Below are positions 1 through 10,436 of a stretch of DNA of 40,904 nt, in pieces. The notes below the pieces were generated by a model. It made no database searches, was not told the DNA's origin, and saw nothing but the letters and a program-made list of their open reading frames with translations. Position 1 is the first letter of the stretch. Every line of letters begins with the position of its first letter. The DNA comes from Nymphaea colorata (lineage: Eukaryota; Streptophyta; Magnoliopsida; Nymphaeales; Nymphaeaceae): assembly GCF_008831285.2 (NCBI RefSeq), contig NW_022205041.1:1-40904 (forward strand). Reading direction: 5' to 3'. Position numbers and translations under genes: made by a program.

Positions 1-99
1 CCCAACCCCAACCCCAACCCCAACCCCAACCCCAACCCCAACCCCAACCCCAACCCCAACCCCAACCCCAACCCCAACCCCAACCCCAACCCCAACCCC
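1..99. repeat. Left telomere, CCCCAA repeats
   Basis: Perfect tandem CCCCAA from the first base to position 99, then unique sequence (GCTCTTTAATAAC). On the + strand a 5' C4A2 array is the expected left end of a ciliate macronuclear chromosome. The C4A2 unit is that of Tetrahymena and Paramecium relatives; hypotrichs use C4A4. Only about 100 bp separate it from the first start codon, typical of gene-dense somatic chromosomes. Confidence 0.97.
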
Positions 100-201
100 G
101 CTCTTTAATAACAAATAGCAAAGATAATAACCTAAAGAAGATATGCACATATTAGATTCATTTTAGTTTATAAGATTTGAATATTTTTTAATTTTAGAGC
201 A

Positions 202-1008
202 ATGTCCAACATGTTCAGCACCAAGTAAACCATTTTCCACTCAGGAGCGATTACGATCGCGGCATCAACACCTTCTCACCCGAAGGACGCATCTTCCAAG
301 TCGAATACGCCATCTAAGCCATCAAGGTACGCAACATTCCATGTAGCTGGGATCCTCTGCCATCGGTATTAAGTGCGCAGAAGGAGTGGTCCTCGCTGTG
401 GAACGCAGACTCAACTCCACCCTCATCGTCCCCGAGTCCATCGAGAAGATCTTTGAGATCGACTCCCACATCTGCTGCGCCGCCAGCGGAGTCATCACCG
501 ACGCCCGCACCCTCATCGAGCACGGAAGAGTGGAAGCGCTCAACCACCGCTATACCTATCTGGAGCCCATCACCGTGAAGGCCCTCACTCAGACCATTTC
601 CGACCTCGCTCTCAACTTCGGAGAGGGAGACCCCTCTTCTCGCAAGAAACCCATGTCCCGCCCTTACGGAGTGGCGCTTCTCATCGCAGGAGTCGACGAG
701 AGAGGGCCCTGCATCTACCAGACTGACCCATCTGGCACCATGATCGAGTATAAGGCCAAGGGAATCGGAGCAGCCGAGGAAGGCATCCAGTCCATCCTCA
801 ACGAAAAGTACAACGAGGTAAGGACTAATTGATGTAGAAAATGAGTCTGGAGGATGCGAAGAAGCTGGCCCTGTCTGCTCTGAAGGAGACAATGGAGGAG
901 AAGATCAGCAAGAGCAACGTGGAGATGATGGTGATCGCCAACGACCGACAGCTGGTGGAGCGCGTCTCCACGGACGACATCAAGCGCTACCTGGAGAAGC
1001 TGCAGTGA
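202..1008 (+). CDS. PSMA5: 20S proteasome subunit alpha-5 (left copy)
   Basis: Alpha-ring subunit of the 20S proteasome core, which degrades ubiquitinated proteins in cytosol and nucleus. The 248-residue product starts [18 protein letters not shown], matching the alpha-subunit N-terminal signature, and continues [18 protein letters not shown], where the E is TAA at 315-317. Later blocks SSIEKI-like, [10 protein letters not shown] and DPSGT also match alpha-5. Three introns are needed, at 225-244, 327-346 and 818-837, each 20 nt and GT...AG. Removing them gives one frame ending at TGA 1006-1008. The ATG lies about 100 bp from the telomere. Length is close to the 241 residues of human PSMA5. 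A second, also intact, copy lies at 39747-40552. The next gene follows in the same direction after 113 bp. Confidence 0.95.
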
Positions 1009-1121
1009 TTGCTATTCTGTAACATTCTATAATTGCAATACGGGGGTATGTATGGATAACTATCTAACTTATTTGCGGATAATTAACGATCTTTTTTCAT
1101 AATAATTCGTTGGTTGCTAAG

Positions 1122-2062
1122 ATGAACGTTGAAGCCAAAGACCGATACGAGAAGTGTGAGCGCCTCGGAGAAGGCACCTACGGAGTGGTATTCAAGGCGC
1201 GCGACTCACTCCTCAAGGATTACGTCGCCATCAAGAAGATCAAGCTAGAGAACGAAGATGAGGGTGTCCCATCTACTGCTATGCGTGAGATTGCGATCCT
1301 GAAGGAGCTGCAGCCACACCCCAACATCGTCCAGTACATTCCGATTTACCTAGTTTGCGCGAAGTTGTGTACGTCCCTGCCGAGAAGAAGCTCAACCTGG
1401 TGTTTTAGCTAGTTGACTACGACCTCAAGAAGTACATGGGAGAGCACAAGCAGAGCATGACTCCCTACCAGGTCAAGCTCTTCCTCTTCCAGCTCTGCAA
1501 CGGACTCAACTACTGCCACGCCCGCAGGATCATCCACCGCGACCTTAAGCCCCAAAACCTCCTCATCGACAAGGCAGGAACGCTCAAAATTGCCGATTTC
1601 GGACTCGCCCGCGCTTTCAGTCTCCCCATCAAGACCCTCACTCACGAAATCGAGACCCTGTGGTACCGTGCTCCCGAAGTCCTGCTCGGACAGAAGCAGT
1701 ACAGTCTCGGAGTGGACATCTGGGCCGTCGGATGTATTTTCGCTTAACTGGTCGAAAAGAAGCCGTTATTCTGTGGCGACAGTTAAATTGACCAGATCTT
1801 CAAAGTCTTCCAGTTCCACGGGACACCCACCCCCGCCCAGTGGATGAACGTCCACAACCTGCCTGACTTTAAGCCCACCTTCCCCAAGTTCAAGGGAGTC
1901 AATCCCGAAGTCTACTTTAAGAATTTCGACAAAGTGGCTCTTGACCTTTGCATGAAGATGCTGCAGTTAGATCCTGCTCGCAGGATATCGATGAAGGAGG
2001 CACTAAAGCACCCCTATTTCAACGACGTAAGGCCAGAAGACCTCTAACGCTACCGCAGATGA
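1122..2062 (+). CDS. CDK1/CDK2-like cyclin-dependent kinase (left copy)
   Basis: Ser/Thr kinase of the cyclin-dependent family, 306 residues, essentially a bare kinase domain. Visible motifs in order: GEGTYGVV glycine loop, VAIKKIKL with the ATP lysine, PSTAMRE (variant of the cyclin-binding PSTAIRE helix), [10 protein letters not shown] catalytic loop, ADFGLARAF, and a T-loop ending [13 protein letters not shown]. One 20-nt intron at 1334-1353 gives NIVHLREVVYV. In-frame TAG at 1406-1408 and TAA at 1745-1747 and 1784-1786 fall where CDKs have Glu ([33 protein letters not shown]). The C-terminus reads through one more TAA to TGA 2060-2062. PSTAIRE-type CDKs drive cell-cycle transitions; which one this is cannot be settled by eye. 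The ATG at 1122 is chosen because no other in-frame ATG precedes it. Confidence 0.94.
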
Positions 2063-2203
2063 TCATTAATTAGCTTATTTTACTCTAAAAGCCAATATGC
2101 AACTCTATATATGTGGAAACTTCCAATCTGACTTTGGCCATTTGCCAACAGTGTCCGGAAAGTCCACTTTATCTTTTGTCTATAATTTAAATATTTTTTA
2201 AAT

Positions 2204-3486
2204 ATGAGCGACCCTACGATCCTGTAGCAGGTGGCGCACCTGACGAATGAAGAGATCCGCAACCGCATCAAGATGTTCGAGGCCAACATGAAGCAGTACA
2301 AGCTGGAGACCAGCAAGATCACGCACGACTCCAAAAAAGTCGATGAGGCGCTCAAGGACAACCGCACCAAGATCAAGCAGAACAAGCAGCTCCCCTGGCT
2401 CGTCTCCAACGTCGTAGAAATTCTCGACATCGAACCAGAAGTAGATGCTGACGGCCAGATGGATCTCGAGGAGAAACCAGAGGATAAATGCATCGTCGTC
2501 AAGACCAGCACCCGCAACACAATCTTCCTGCCCGTCCCCGGCTTAGTCGATTCGGCTGAGCTCAGACCTGGAGAGCTGGTGGGAGTCAACAAGGATTCAT
2601 ACATCCTCTTGGAGAAGCTGCCTGCCGAGTACGATTCGCGAGTGAGGTCGATGGAGCTGGAAGAGAAGCCGTCTGAAGAGTACACTGATATTGGTGGTCT
2701 GGATAAGCAAATCTAAGAGCTGAGAGAAGCCATTGTGCTTCCCATCACTCACAAGGAGAAGTTCAAGAACATCGGCATTCGTCCTCCCAAGGGATGCCTG
2801 ATGTTCGGTCCTCCTGGCACAGGGAAGACCATGATGGCGCGTGCCTGTGCAGGACAGACCAAGGCCACCTTTCTGAAGCTGGCAGGCTCCAACCTCGTCC
2901 AAATGTACATCGGTGATGGACCAAAGATGGTCCGCGATGCCTTTGCGCTTGCTAAAGAGAAGGCACCCACCATCATCTTCATCGACGAAATCGACGCCAT
3001 CGGAACCAAGCGTTTCGACAACGATAAGTCAGGAGACAGAGAGGTGCAGCGTACTATGCTTTAACTGCTAAACCACCTCGATGGGTAACTAATTCAATGA
3101 TGAAGTTTTTCTCCCAACGATGACATCAAGGTCATTTGCGCTACCAACCGTCCCGATGTCTTGGATCCCGCTCTCATGAGATCAGGTCGTCTGGATCGTA
3201 AGATCGAGTTCCCCTTACCTAATGAGGACGCCAGAGGACAGATCCTGAAGATCCACTCTCGTAAGATGAACCACAAGGAAATCAACTTCGTTTAGTTGGG
3301 TAAAATTGAGTTTACGCAGCAAGGTCGACAGAGGACTTCAATGGCGCCATGTTGAAGGCGGTGTGCGTGGAGGCAGGAATGAACGCGCTGAGGAGAGGGG
3401 GCAGCTACCTGGAGCACGAGGACTACGTGGAGGGAATCATGCAGGTGCAGGCCAAGAAGAAGAGCCATCTCAACTACTATGCCTGA
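2204..3486 (+). CDS. RPT5: 26S proteasome AAA-ATPase Rpt5 (left copy)
   Basis: Regulatory-particle ATPase that unfolds substrates and opens the 20S gate; it acts with the PSMA5 product encoded next to it. The 413-residue product has an N-terminal coiled coil (about residues 5-65), an OB region ([20 protein letters not shown]) and an AAA domain with Walker A GPPGTGKT, Walker [12 protein letters not shown] and arginine-finger region [12 protein letters not shown]. It ends [11 protein letters not shown]; the C-terminal HbYX-like tail (YYA) is typical of Rpt5. Introns: 3085-3105 (21 nt) and 3300-3319 (20 nt). TAA at 2714-2716 and 3062-3064 fall at Glu positions ([23 protein letters not shown]). 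This copy has no frame break, unlike its twin at 37279-38555. Confidence 0.96.
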
Positions 3487-3582
3487 TTCTGTAGCTTATT
3501 CGCAGTATAGTGGGTTTGCATTCGGTACACTCTAAGTGGATTGGGATGGTGGATATTTGGAATGTTTAAATAATGGACGAAA

Positions 3583-4242
3583 TCAGTTGTTCTTTTCAGC
3601 TGCTTCACGGGCCTTCTTTTGTCTCTTGCCCTCGTTGCGCTGGTTGTTCCACTCCTGGCGGATGGATCTGTAGGCGCTGGACTTGCGGAGACTCTCGAGC
3701 TGGAGCTTGCTGACGGAACGCACTCTCTTCACGAGGGTGGGCAAGACGTTGACAACTGGAGCAGTAGCAACAGTCTGTTGATCCTGAGTAAATGGGAAGC
3801 GTACCTTGGGGGTGTCATTGACGATGCCAGTCTTGGCCTTGGTGACAAGGTGGGATTCATGTCTGGGATAGAGGACCAGCTTGCTGAGGTAGTTAGTGAG
3901 TCTGGCCTTGTTGGCTTCGAATCCTTCTTGGCTGCGGTTCTTGCGACGGTGGTCAATGGCGATGCCGACGGAGCGGGCGAACTGGAGTCCGAGACCGACG
4001 GACTTGATTTCTGCGAGGGTGAATCCCTTTCCGAGTCTGGGTCTGTGGTTGTAGCGGATGGTCTGGCAGCGGACTGAGGGACGGAGGGTGTCGAGGGGGC
4101 GTGGAGCGATGGCGGCGGCTCTGGCTCTGCGAGCTTCGAGTCTTCTGTGCTTGCGACCGGCCTGGTTGAGCCAGACGCGGACGTTGCGCTGCCAGTGCTT
4201 GCGCAGATGGACGTTGGGGATCACGTTGTTGTGCTTAACCAT
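3583..4242 (-). CDS. RPL13: 60S ribosomal protein eL13 (left copy)
   Basis: Large-subunit ribosomal protein, 219 residues, no intron, TGA stop. The N-terminal MVKHNNVIPNVHLRKHWQ and the following QAGRKHRRLEARRARAAAIAPRP match the eL13 pattern (HFHKDWQ..., [21 protein letters not shown]), as do GKGFTLAEIKSVG and ARSVGIAIDHRRKN. Codons are strongly C/G-ending, as expected for a highly expressed gene. It converges on RPT5 with 96 bp between stops. The start ATG lies close to the inner edge of the inverted duplication, so its upstream region is arm-specific beyond about 40 bp. The right copy (36522-37181) encodes an identical protein. Confidence 0.95.
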   Translation of the reverse strand: MVKHNNVIPNVHLRKHWQRNVRVWLNQAGRKHRRLEARRARAAAIAPRPLDTLRPSVRCQTIRYNHRPRLGKGFTLAEIKSVGLGLQFARSVGIAIDHRRKNRSQEGFEANKARLTNYLSKLVLYPRHESHLVTKAKTGIVNDTPKVRFPFTQDQQTVATAPVVNVLPTLVKRVRSVSKLQLESLRKSSAYRSIRQEWNNQRNEGKRQKKAREAAEKNN

Positions 4243-4564
4243 TCCTAATAATCACAATATTATTTAATAATTAATTAATATTACATCGATCTCCAAGCAT
4301 TTCTTCATAGACTTTTTAACTCAGAATCCGCTAATTGCATTTTCGTCAAGAAAGTAATACTATTAAATTGGGTTAATGACCCATGCATCTTTATTTATTA
4401 TGAAAGTTCTTGCCGAAATATATGGAAGATATTGGATTTTAGGAGTACAGAATGGCTTTGAAATATAAGGGATAAGGATTGGCTTGATGATCATGGCACA
4501 AGTTGATCATTAATATTTGGAAATATGAGATTAAATTTACTGAATATCATAAATTATAAGTCAT

Positions 4565-6105
4565 ATGAAGGAAACAGTGAACGATTAAGAAGAACAGATG
4601 CAGCTAGCAACATACCAGCCACAATTGGCTAAGCCATATCCTTCAGTTCTCACCAAATACGTGCTTAAAAAGGCCCTGACTGCTATATTTGTCTCACTTT
4701 TGCTCCTTATTTTATTTGTTTTGATCTATCAGCCAATTCAGTGGCCAAATTACATCATCCACTATGGTACTGACTCATCAAAGACTTTGAAAGCTGCGGA
4801 TAAAAAATAGCGCAATAATGATGCTTCATCTTTGAGGAATTAACAAATTAATAGTTAGAAAATATAATAATTTACCAAAAATAGCAACAAGCTCATAACA
4901 TAGCCGATTCCACAAAACTTATAGGGTCTTGCCTAAACTAAGCATTAATCATAGGAATCTAAACTCCTTTAGAGTCAGTAGTTCTAATTTTTGAAGCAAA
5001 AAGAAGGAAAGATGAAGATAGAAGATGGCACGATAAGCATCATAGACACTCTTAAGATGAATGCCAACCATCAGAGGTAAAATATGTGAGATAAAGATTC
5101 GGATAGTTTGCATACTCGAAAGAATAGCAGCTGAAAAGGAGTGATTTCTTAAAGGGAAGGATCGGAATGGTTGCCAATCCACAAGTGAACGAGGGCCTCT
5201 ACATGAGCATGTTCAACTTAGAAATCGACTAAAGCCTACTTGCATACAAGTCCGCGCTGTTCCCACTCTAATACTAGAAGGCTAGACGACAATATGATCT
5301 TGAAAGTATCCAGGAATAGCTGCCGATTTGTGTCATTACGCCTAGCTACAATAACAATCATAACTTTAGGGTATAACTCAATCTCAACTCAATATTCACT
5401 CAAAATTACTCCAATTACTTCGTAATCATCATCAACGATGCCTCTGAAGATAACAGCTAGCTTATGTTTAATAAATACTTGTAATTTTACTCCATACCAA
5501 AAGATCGCTATATCTTCATAAACAATCAATAGCACAAAGGAGCTTTGTATAATATATTCACAACGGCAAATAGATACTGCAGTCAGGACTCAATCGTGAT
5601 GAGTATCGATGGAGATGATGAACTTATCGGCAGGAATGTCTTCAAAATATTCAATGCAGAGTATCAAAGACTCAGTGCTGGAGTTATTTACTCCAACTTT
5701 TACTACTACGACCAACAAGGCAGAAAGATAGTCAGTGGCTTTACAGAAAAGTATTCCGAAGAATAAAAAGAAAGAAATATGTATCGAATAGTTCCTATGA
5801 GATTTTCGCAATTAAGATCATTCAGAAGAACGCTTCTTAATTCAATCAAATAATAAGACTTGAGAGATGAAAATGGGTAGTTTTATGAAATAGCTTCAGA
5901 TATGGCACTGTATTTTCCTTTGCTTGAGCTTTCATGTGGCAGGAATTACAAGATAGAGGGATTTCACTACTTATACAATATCAACACTGGCTACAATGAC
6001 TATCTTTAGAGAGATTTTCAGCTTTAGAAAGACCATTAGATAAGAAAGAAGAAAACATACGCTTGTCATAAAGACTTCATCACCAAAGCACATCAAAATC
6101 CCTGA
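4565..6105 (+). CDS. GT2-like membrane-anchored glycosyltransferase
   Basis: Predicted 506-residue type II membrane protein. An N-terminal cytosolic stretch is followed by a transmembrane helix at about residues 36-55 (FVSLLLLILFVLIY), then a charged, Glu-rich stem read through many TAA/TAG codons. The C-terminal half has GT-A/GT2 features: PICVITPSYNN, YFVIIINDASEDNS, and MSIDGDDELIG, the likely DxD-type metal/nucleotide-sugar site. One 20-nt intron at 5077-5096 joins the two parts in frame; without it a TGA interrupts the stem. Such enzymes act in the Golgi or ER on surface glycans; donor and acceptor cannot be inferred. Start chosen as the first ATG (4565) in frame with the TM segment. It is the first gene inside the left arm boundary and is not repeated on the right. 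Confidence 0.85.
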
Positions 6106-6159
6106 TTTTTATTGCCTTTCTTTTTATTTTCTCAAATTTGCGTCAATTAATTATAGTTC

Positions 6160-6731
6160 ATGAGCAATCTGATCGAAGCAGAGACGAATCCAACCAGCAC
6201 AGTCGTCATATTTGGAGGCTACTGTTTCACTGGAGTCACCATGCTCAGCTATTTTGCATATCGAAGCTTCAGAACCGTCGAGGAGAGGGTAAAGATTGAC
6301 AGGGAAGCTGGCCAAAGATTGACTCTTTCCAAAATGAAATCGATCGGCGGACTATACAAAGCTGTACGCGTTCATTCATGTAGGTCTTTGCAGCGGGGGT
6401 TTACCTTGCAGGATTCGTATATTTCGCCTGGAACCTCAATCTCAATGACAGAGTTTTTCAGTCCTGTATCAAGAAAGACGCCGAGTATATGAATAAAGTC
6501 AAGCTTGACCCATTCTTTCAGGATTTTTACATTCTGAATACCATGAGATACTTTGGAATAAGCGATAAGCTCATCAAAAAGACTGCTGACGAGCTGAAGG
6601 AAAAAGTGAAAGCCAACGAAGGAAAGTAAGTAAAGCAGGGAATGCTGGTGGATTTCGAAAAAAGTATCATATCACTAGCTGTTAAAATAGGCGGCTAGTC
6701 TAAAATGTCAAAGATAGACGAGCTAAAGTGA
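6160..6731 (+). CDS. Small predicted membrane protein, unrecognised
   Basis: 183 residues after removing a 20-nt intron at 6364-6383 (GTACGC...GTAG). The hydrophobic segment VVIFGGYCFTGVTMLSYF near residues 15-33 and VFAAGVYLAGFVYFAW after the intron suggest two membrane helices with a short basic loop between them (RTVEERVKIDREAGQR). The C-terminal half is soluble and lysine-rich (DKLIKKTADELKEKVK). Two in-frame TAA/TAG codons near the 3' end are read as Glu before TGA at 6729-6731. It starts 54 bp after the glycosyltransferase stop on the same strand and converges on histone H3. I recognise no family. Confidence 0.72.
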
Positions 6732-6909
6732 AACTTGGGCCAGCTTGTATATGTTGTAGATAAATTTTAATCTTGAAGGCTCTTATTCATTCAAAGATGG
6801 GTTCATTCCTTTGTAAAAGAGGAGATGTTGATGTGATCTTCCCTCCAAAATCTTTTTGAATTTGAATTGATAATAGGGGATTGAGTATAACTGTAAGGCT
6901 GCAAATCAA

Positions 6910-7323
6910 TCAGAACCTGTCTCCTCTGATTCTCTTGGCGAGTTGGAGGTCTCTGGTCATGATGGTGACTCTCTTGGCATGGATGGCGCAGAGGTTGGTG
7001 TCCTCGAAGAGGGAAACGAGGTAGGCCTCAGCGGCTTCCTGGAGGGCAAGCACGGCGGAGCTCTGGAACCTGAGCTCTTGCTTGAACTCGTGGGCGATCT
7101 CACGGACGAGTCTCTGGAAGGGGAGCTTTCTGATGAGGAGGTCAGTTGACTTCTGGTACTTCCTGATTTCTCTGAGGGCAACTGTTCCGGGTTTGAAGCG
7201 GTGGGGCTTCTTGACGCCGGTGGTGACGGGAGCGCTCTTCCTGGCGATCTTCTGGGCAACCAGCTGCTTTCTGGGGACCTTCTGGGCAGTTGACTTTCTT
7301 GCGGTTTGTTTAGTTCTAGCCAT
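6910..7323 (-). CDS. Histone H3 (divergent tail variant)
   Basis: Core nucleosome histone, 137 codons before TGA, no intron. The fold region is highly conserved ([59 protein letters not shown]). The terminal phenylalanine is Tetrahymena-like. The tail is unusual: residues 12-13 are AQ instead of GG, K14 is followed by V, and [11 protein letters not shown] replaces QLATKAARKS, adding one residue before the ARKS motif that carries K27/S28. K4, K9, S10 and K14 are kept. Position 110 is Ala, not Cys. C-ending codons suggest high expression. No linker or H4 gene lies next to it. It could be the major H3 of this organism or a variant; the window cannot tell. Confidence 0.96.
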   Translation of the reverse strand: MARTKQTARKSTAQKVPRKQLVAQKIARKSAPVTTGVKKPHRFKPGTVALREIRKYQKSTDLLIRKLPFQRLVREIAHEFKQELRFQSSAVLALQEAAEAYLVSLFEDTNLCAIHAKRVTIMTRDLQLAKRIRGDRF

Positions 7324-7618
7324 CGTGTGTTAAATATTATCAAAATTCCATCGTGTTTATAGTCCCACCTATCCTATACAAATCAACGCTAAAATATGAT
7401 TGGCTAAAATAATATAAGGAGTGCAAATGTTTAGGCTGGTGATGGCGCCAAAAAAATATTAGCGTCAACAATCTCTCCACCTGCTATGACGAAAATAAGC
7501 CATACTTGGCAACAGGATCGCCATCACGCATGCGGTCAAATATGAAAAAAATATGCTTTGAAAGCTTTGTTTCACTCAGTTCTAGAATATATGACTTAAG
7601 ATGATAAATAACGATCAT

Positions 7619-8677
7619 TCATGTCCTCCTATTTGCGAGCCTTTACAATCCATTATTATTTTTGGAGCAGACGCCATGAGGACATGTCACTCCTCCGCAC
7701 TCGTAGCAAAACTCTTGACTGCATCTGCATTTCATAGTGGCGCATCCCAAGTTCTTCTCCACCCAGAATTTGCATCTTGGGCATTGCTTGAACCTGGCTC
7801 CTCTTGCGAATTTCACGAAAGATTGATCCTCAGAGCTCATGCCCGTGTATTAACGGTATTCTGCGCAAGTCATGTTTTGGTGGAAGTCACATCGGCATTT
7901 TAGACAGTATTGCTTGTGGCATTTGCGGCAGGAGAAGTCACTGACTGAGGGATCGTATTCGAATAGAAAGTTGCAATCAGGAGTCGGACACCACGATGTA
8001 TTATCTCCATTCCGCTCCACATATTGATTCATCATGAAGTCCTCATGCTTCTTATGCAACTCTGGGGTCATAAAGTTCGATAGTTCTTCGTGTGCTAACT
8101 CAATCCCACAGTATTAGCTGGGGCATTTGACGACTCCCTGCCCATTCTCAATGCTATTCTTGACGTGCTAGTAGAGACACTAGAAATGGTAGACGTGTGT
8201 ACAGTCCAGGATAATAACCTGTTCTGGCTGCATTATTTATGAGCAAATAGTACACTAATTTTAGGTGAAATTAAGACTCATCAAGATGCTTTCCTTTGGG
8301 TTGTATGCTCTCTACGCATTCATGAAGTAGTTTTCGTCCTCCATTGTTCTCTCCACAAGGCCCTGCACTAAATCTTGGTACTTCAAAATGCTGTGATCGT
8401 AGTCTTTGCTATGCCGGCTCCTGTTGTGCTAGCTTTAAATCTTTTTGAGCGAACTTATGAAGATGTGGATGGCATTCGTTCTGCTCAGGGTTCCCATCTC
8501 AATCCAGTCATAATAGACATCCATCATCTCTAATAGTCCTGATATCTTGGCATGGCTGAACGGAATGCCTAGGTAGCCAAGCACTACCCCCTTAAGCAGC
8601 ATGAGAAATTACCCAGTGCTATGTCTATCAGTCATGGCTCTGAGGGTCTGCTCATCGTTCATCTATACTTATTGCAT
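7619..8677 (-). CDS. RBR-type E3 ubiquitin ligase (RING-IBR-RING)
   Basis: 352 residues in one uninterrupted frame when TAA/TAG are Glu; no intron. An N-terminal helical region of about 120 residues is followed by RING1 (ENECTICSEIM ... CTHVYHFECLYEHV ... KCPSEYCG), an IBR domain (WCPTPDCNFLFEYD ... FSCRKCHKQYCLKC ... HQNMTC) and RING2/Rcat (KQCPRCKFWVEKNLGCATMKCRCSQEFCYECGG). RBR ligases form a ubiquitin thioester on a Rcat cysteine; here the likely one is the Cys of NLGCATM. The usual His two residues after it is Thr. Several Glu residues in and around RING1 are TAA or TAG. The start at 8677 is the first ATG after an in-frame TGA. It shares a 175-bp divergent upstream region with the gene at 8853. 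Confidence 0.9.
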
Positions 8678-8852
8678 TCAATCTAGATAAAAATATAATC
8701 GATTAACTTTCTATAGCCTATACTTGCAATAAATATAATATTACAAGAGAGAAGAGTCCAAATATGGTAAAGAGGACCTTTGATATAAATAAATCATCTG
8801 ACTGTTATTATTGATTAACAATAAAATATAATTAATTCATTCATAAATCACA

Positions 8853-10328
8853 ATGAGCACTGCAAATATAGTCGCTGAAGTGGTTAGACACATAATAAAA
8901 CAAGGAAAAGACGCCTTGCATGATCAGTTCATCAATAAAGAAAAAGTTCCGCCTTTTACTAGCAAACAATCTTCATCTAACTACGAATAGATGGTCATTC
9001 ATGGCGGATATCAAACCGAAAATCACAAAAAGTATGCAAGGATTGGGTTCAAAAAGGACAATATACCTGAAAGCATACCGAAAGATAATTTGGCAATCAA
9101 ATCTCATTCTGTCACCCATCAAACTAAATCATTCACTAAGACCTCACCAGCTTTGAAATCCACACATCAAAGTACGATAAATGAGATTTAGAGTTTTACT
9201 CCTCCAAGAAAAGGAACAGAAATAACCACAATCTATCCGATTTTAACTTGCCTTTGGACAATTCTCCGAAACAGAAATAAAATCGGTTCGTCAAATTAGA
9301 TGAAAACAATCATAATAGGATCGTTATTGATCGAGTCAAGCAACGGATCGAGAATGAGTAGGAAAGAATGAGAGAAAAGAAAAGGTTGAAGATGCTGGCA
9401 GAGTATGAATAGAAACTTTAAAACTAAGTCTTCAAGAAATAGGTATCAATATCGTAATCAAGAGATAAGATCGTCAAGCATCAAAGGAAAAACTTCTATA
9501 AAGCCACATGAAAAAGGGTGAAAATTTTAAATTCAACTTTGACAATGATGGGGAACTCATCCTTTTTGAGTCTTCAAATCATCTCAAAAGAAACTATCCT
9601 CCTCAAACAGCGTATAATCAATATGATTAAGTTTCAAGATCCAGTCAGACATTTAGGAAATATAAGATATCCCACCAAATCAAACAAAATTCGATCGACA
9701 AAAATCTCTAAACTTCAAGGTGAAAGATAATATAGATAACATACACCCTCTTTAGCGCAATTACAATGAAAACCAAAGGATTAGATCAGCAAGAGGATAA
9801 GCATTCGCTTCAGCAGTCATGAAAACTGTCAATTTATCAAGAATTTCAATGAACGGGTCACTGATTGAGGTCGATGCTGAGCAGTTCATGAAAAGAAACG
9901 ACCTTTTCAATAATAACCATAGCAGACAAACCTCAAGTATTCCTTATTTGCAGCCTAAAGTTGGGACAGTCTATACTGAAATAGCCACGAACCAGGTAGT
10001 AGGATCGAGCAAAGAGCCACATTCATCAACTACTGCGATTGCCAAAGAGGATACGTCTTTTTCATCACGTGATGCCTCAAAAAGAGGAAGAGCGTTTGAC
10101 GGATTCTACCACCAGCATGACCGAAAATATTCAAAAACTGCAAGAGTGATAGGAAACCGCGATTAAGAGAGCGAAGATATCATCAAGACATCAACCAGGC
10201 CCATTAAAACCGCCAAATAAAGTGGAAGATAGGGGCCTAATTCAGAGAGGCGGCCTCAGACATCCGTCTATCGAGGAAAGATAACTACAGCTAACTAAAA
10301 ATTAGTCCAAAGTTTGCTTTAATAATGA
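8853..10328 (+). CDS. Basic coiled-coil protein, unrecognised
   Basis: 471 residues once three 20-nt introns are removed (9172-9191, 9443-9462, 9612-9631); each restores one frame to TGA at 10326-10328. The protein is Lys/Arg/Asn/Ser-rich. A charged helix at about residues 150-200 (ENEEERMREKKRLKMLAEYE, continuing EKLENEVFKKE) is probably coiled coil. The rest looks low in order, including a C-terminal segment SERRPQTSVYRGK. There is no signal peptide or membrane helix. Such charged helical proteins are common among ciliary and cytoskeletal proteins, but that is only a guess. Many Glu codons are TAA/TAG, so a standard-code annotation would break it into fragments. Confidence 0.75.
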
Positions 10329-10436
10329 TTTTTACACCCATCATCAAAGAGTTTATCTATCTATGATGCCCATGCTTAGTAATGAATTAATGAGTGATTA
10401 ATGATTTTCAATATGGCATGTTATAATATTAATGCG

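Larger units (their letters stand above)
172..4282 (+). repeat. Left arm of ~4.1 kb terminal inverted duplication
   Basis: This segment is repeated in reverse complement at 36482-40582. It carries the same four genes in the same order from the telomere inward: PSMA5, CDK, RPT5, RPL13. Identity begins 30 bp upstream of the PSMA5 start codon and ends in an AT-rich stretch upstream of RPL13. Outside those limits the two ends are unrelated. The arms differ by scattered substitutions (synonymous in the RPL13 and RPT5 stretches compared) and by single-base length differences; all those inside exons are losses in the right copy. Confidence 0.95.

Noticed and set aside
322-892. Long antisense frames opposite PSMA5, RPL13 and other GC-rich genes
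   Set aside because: They mirror C-ending codons of well-supported genes on the other strand and match no family.
1990-2062. 32-nt intron near the end of the CDK (GTAAGG...CGCAG)
   Set aside because: It has splice-like ends, but its length is far from the 19-22 nt norm and the plain frame reaches TGA at 2060-2062 with a normal CDK length.
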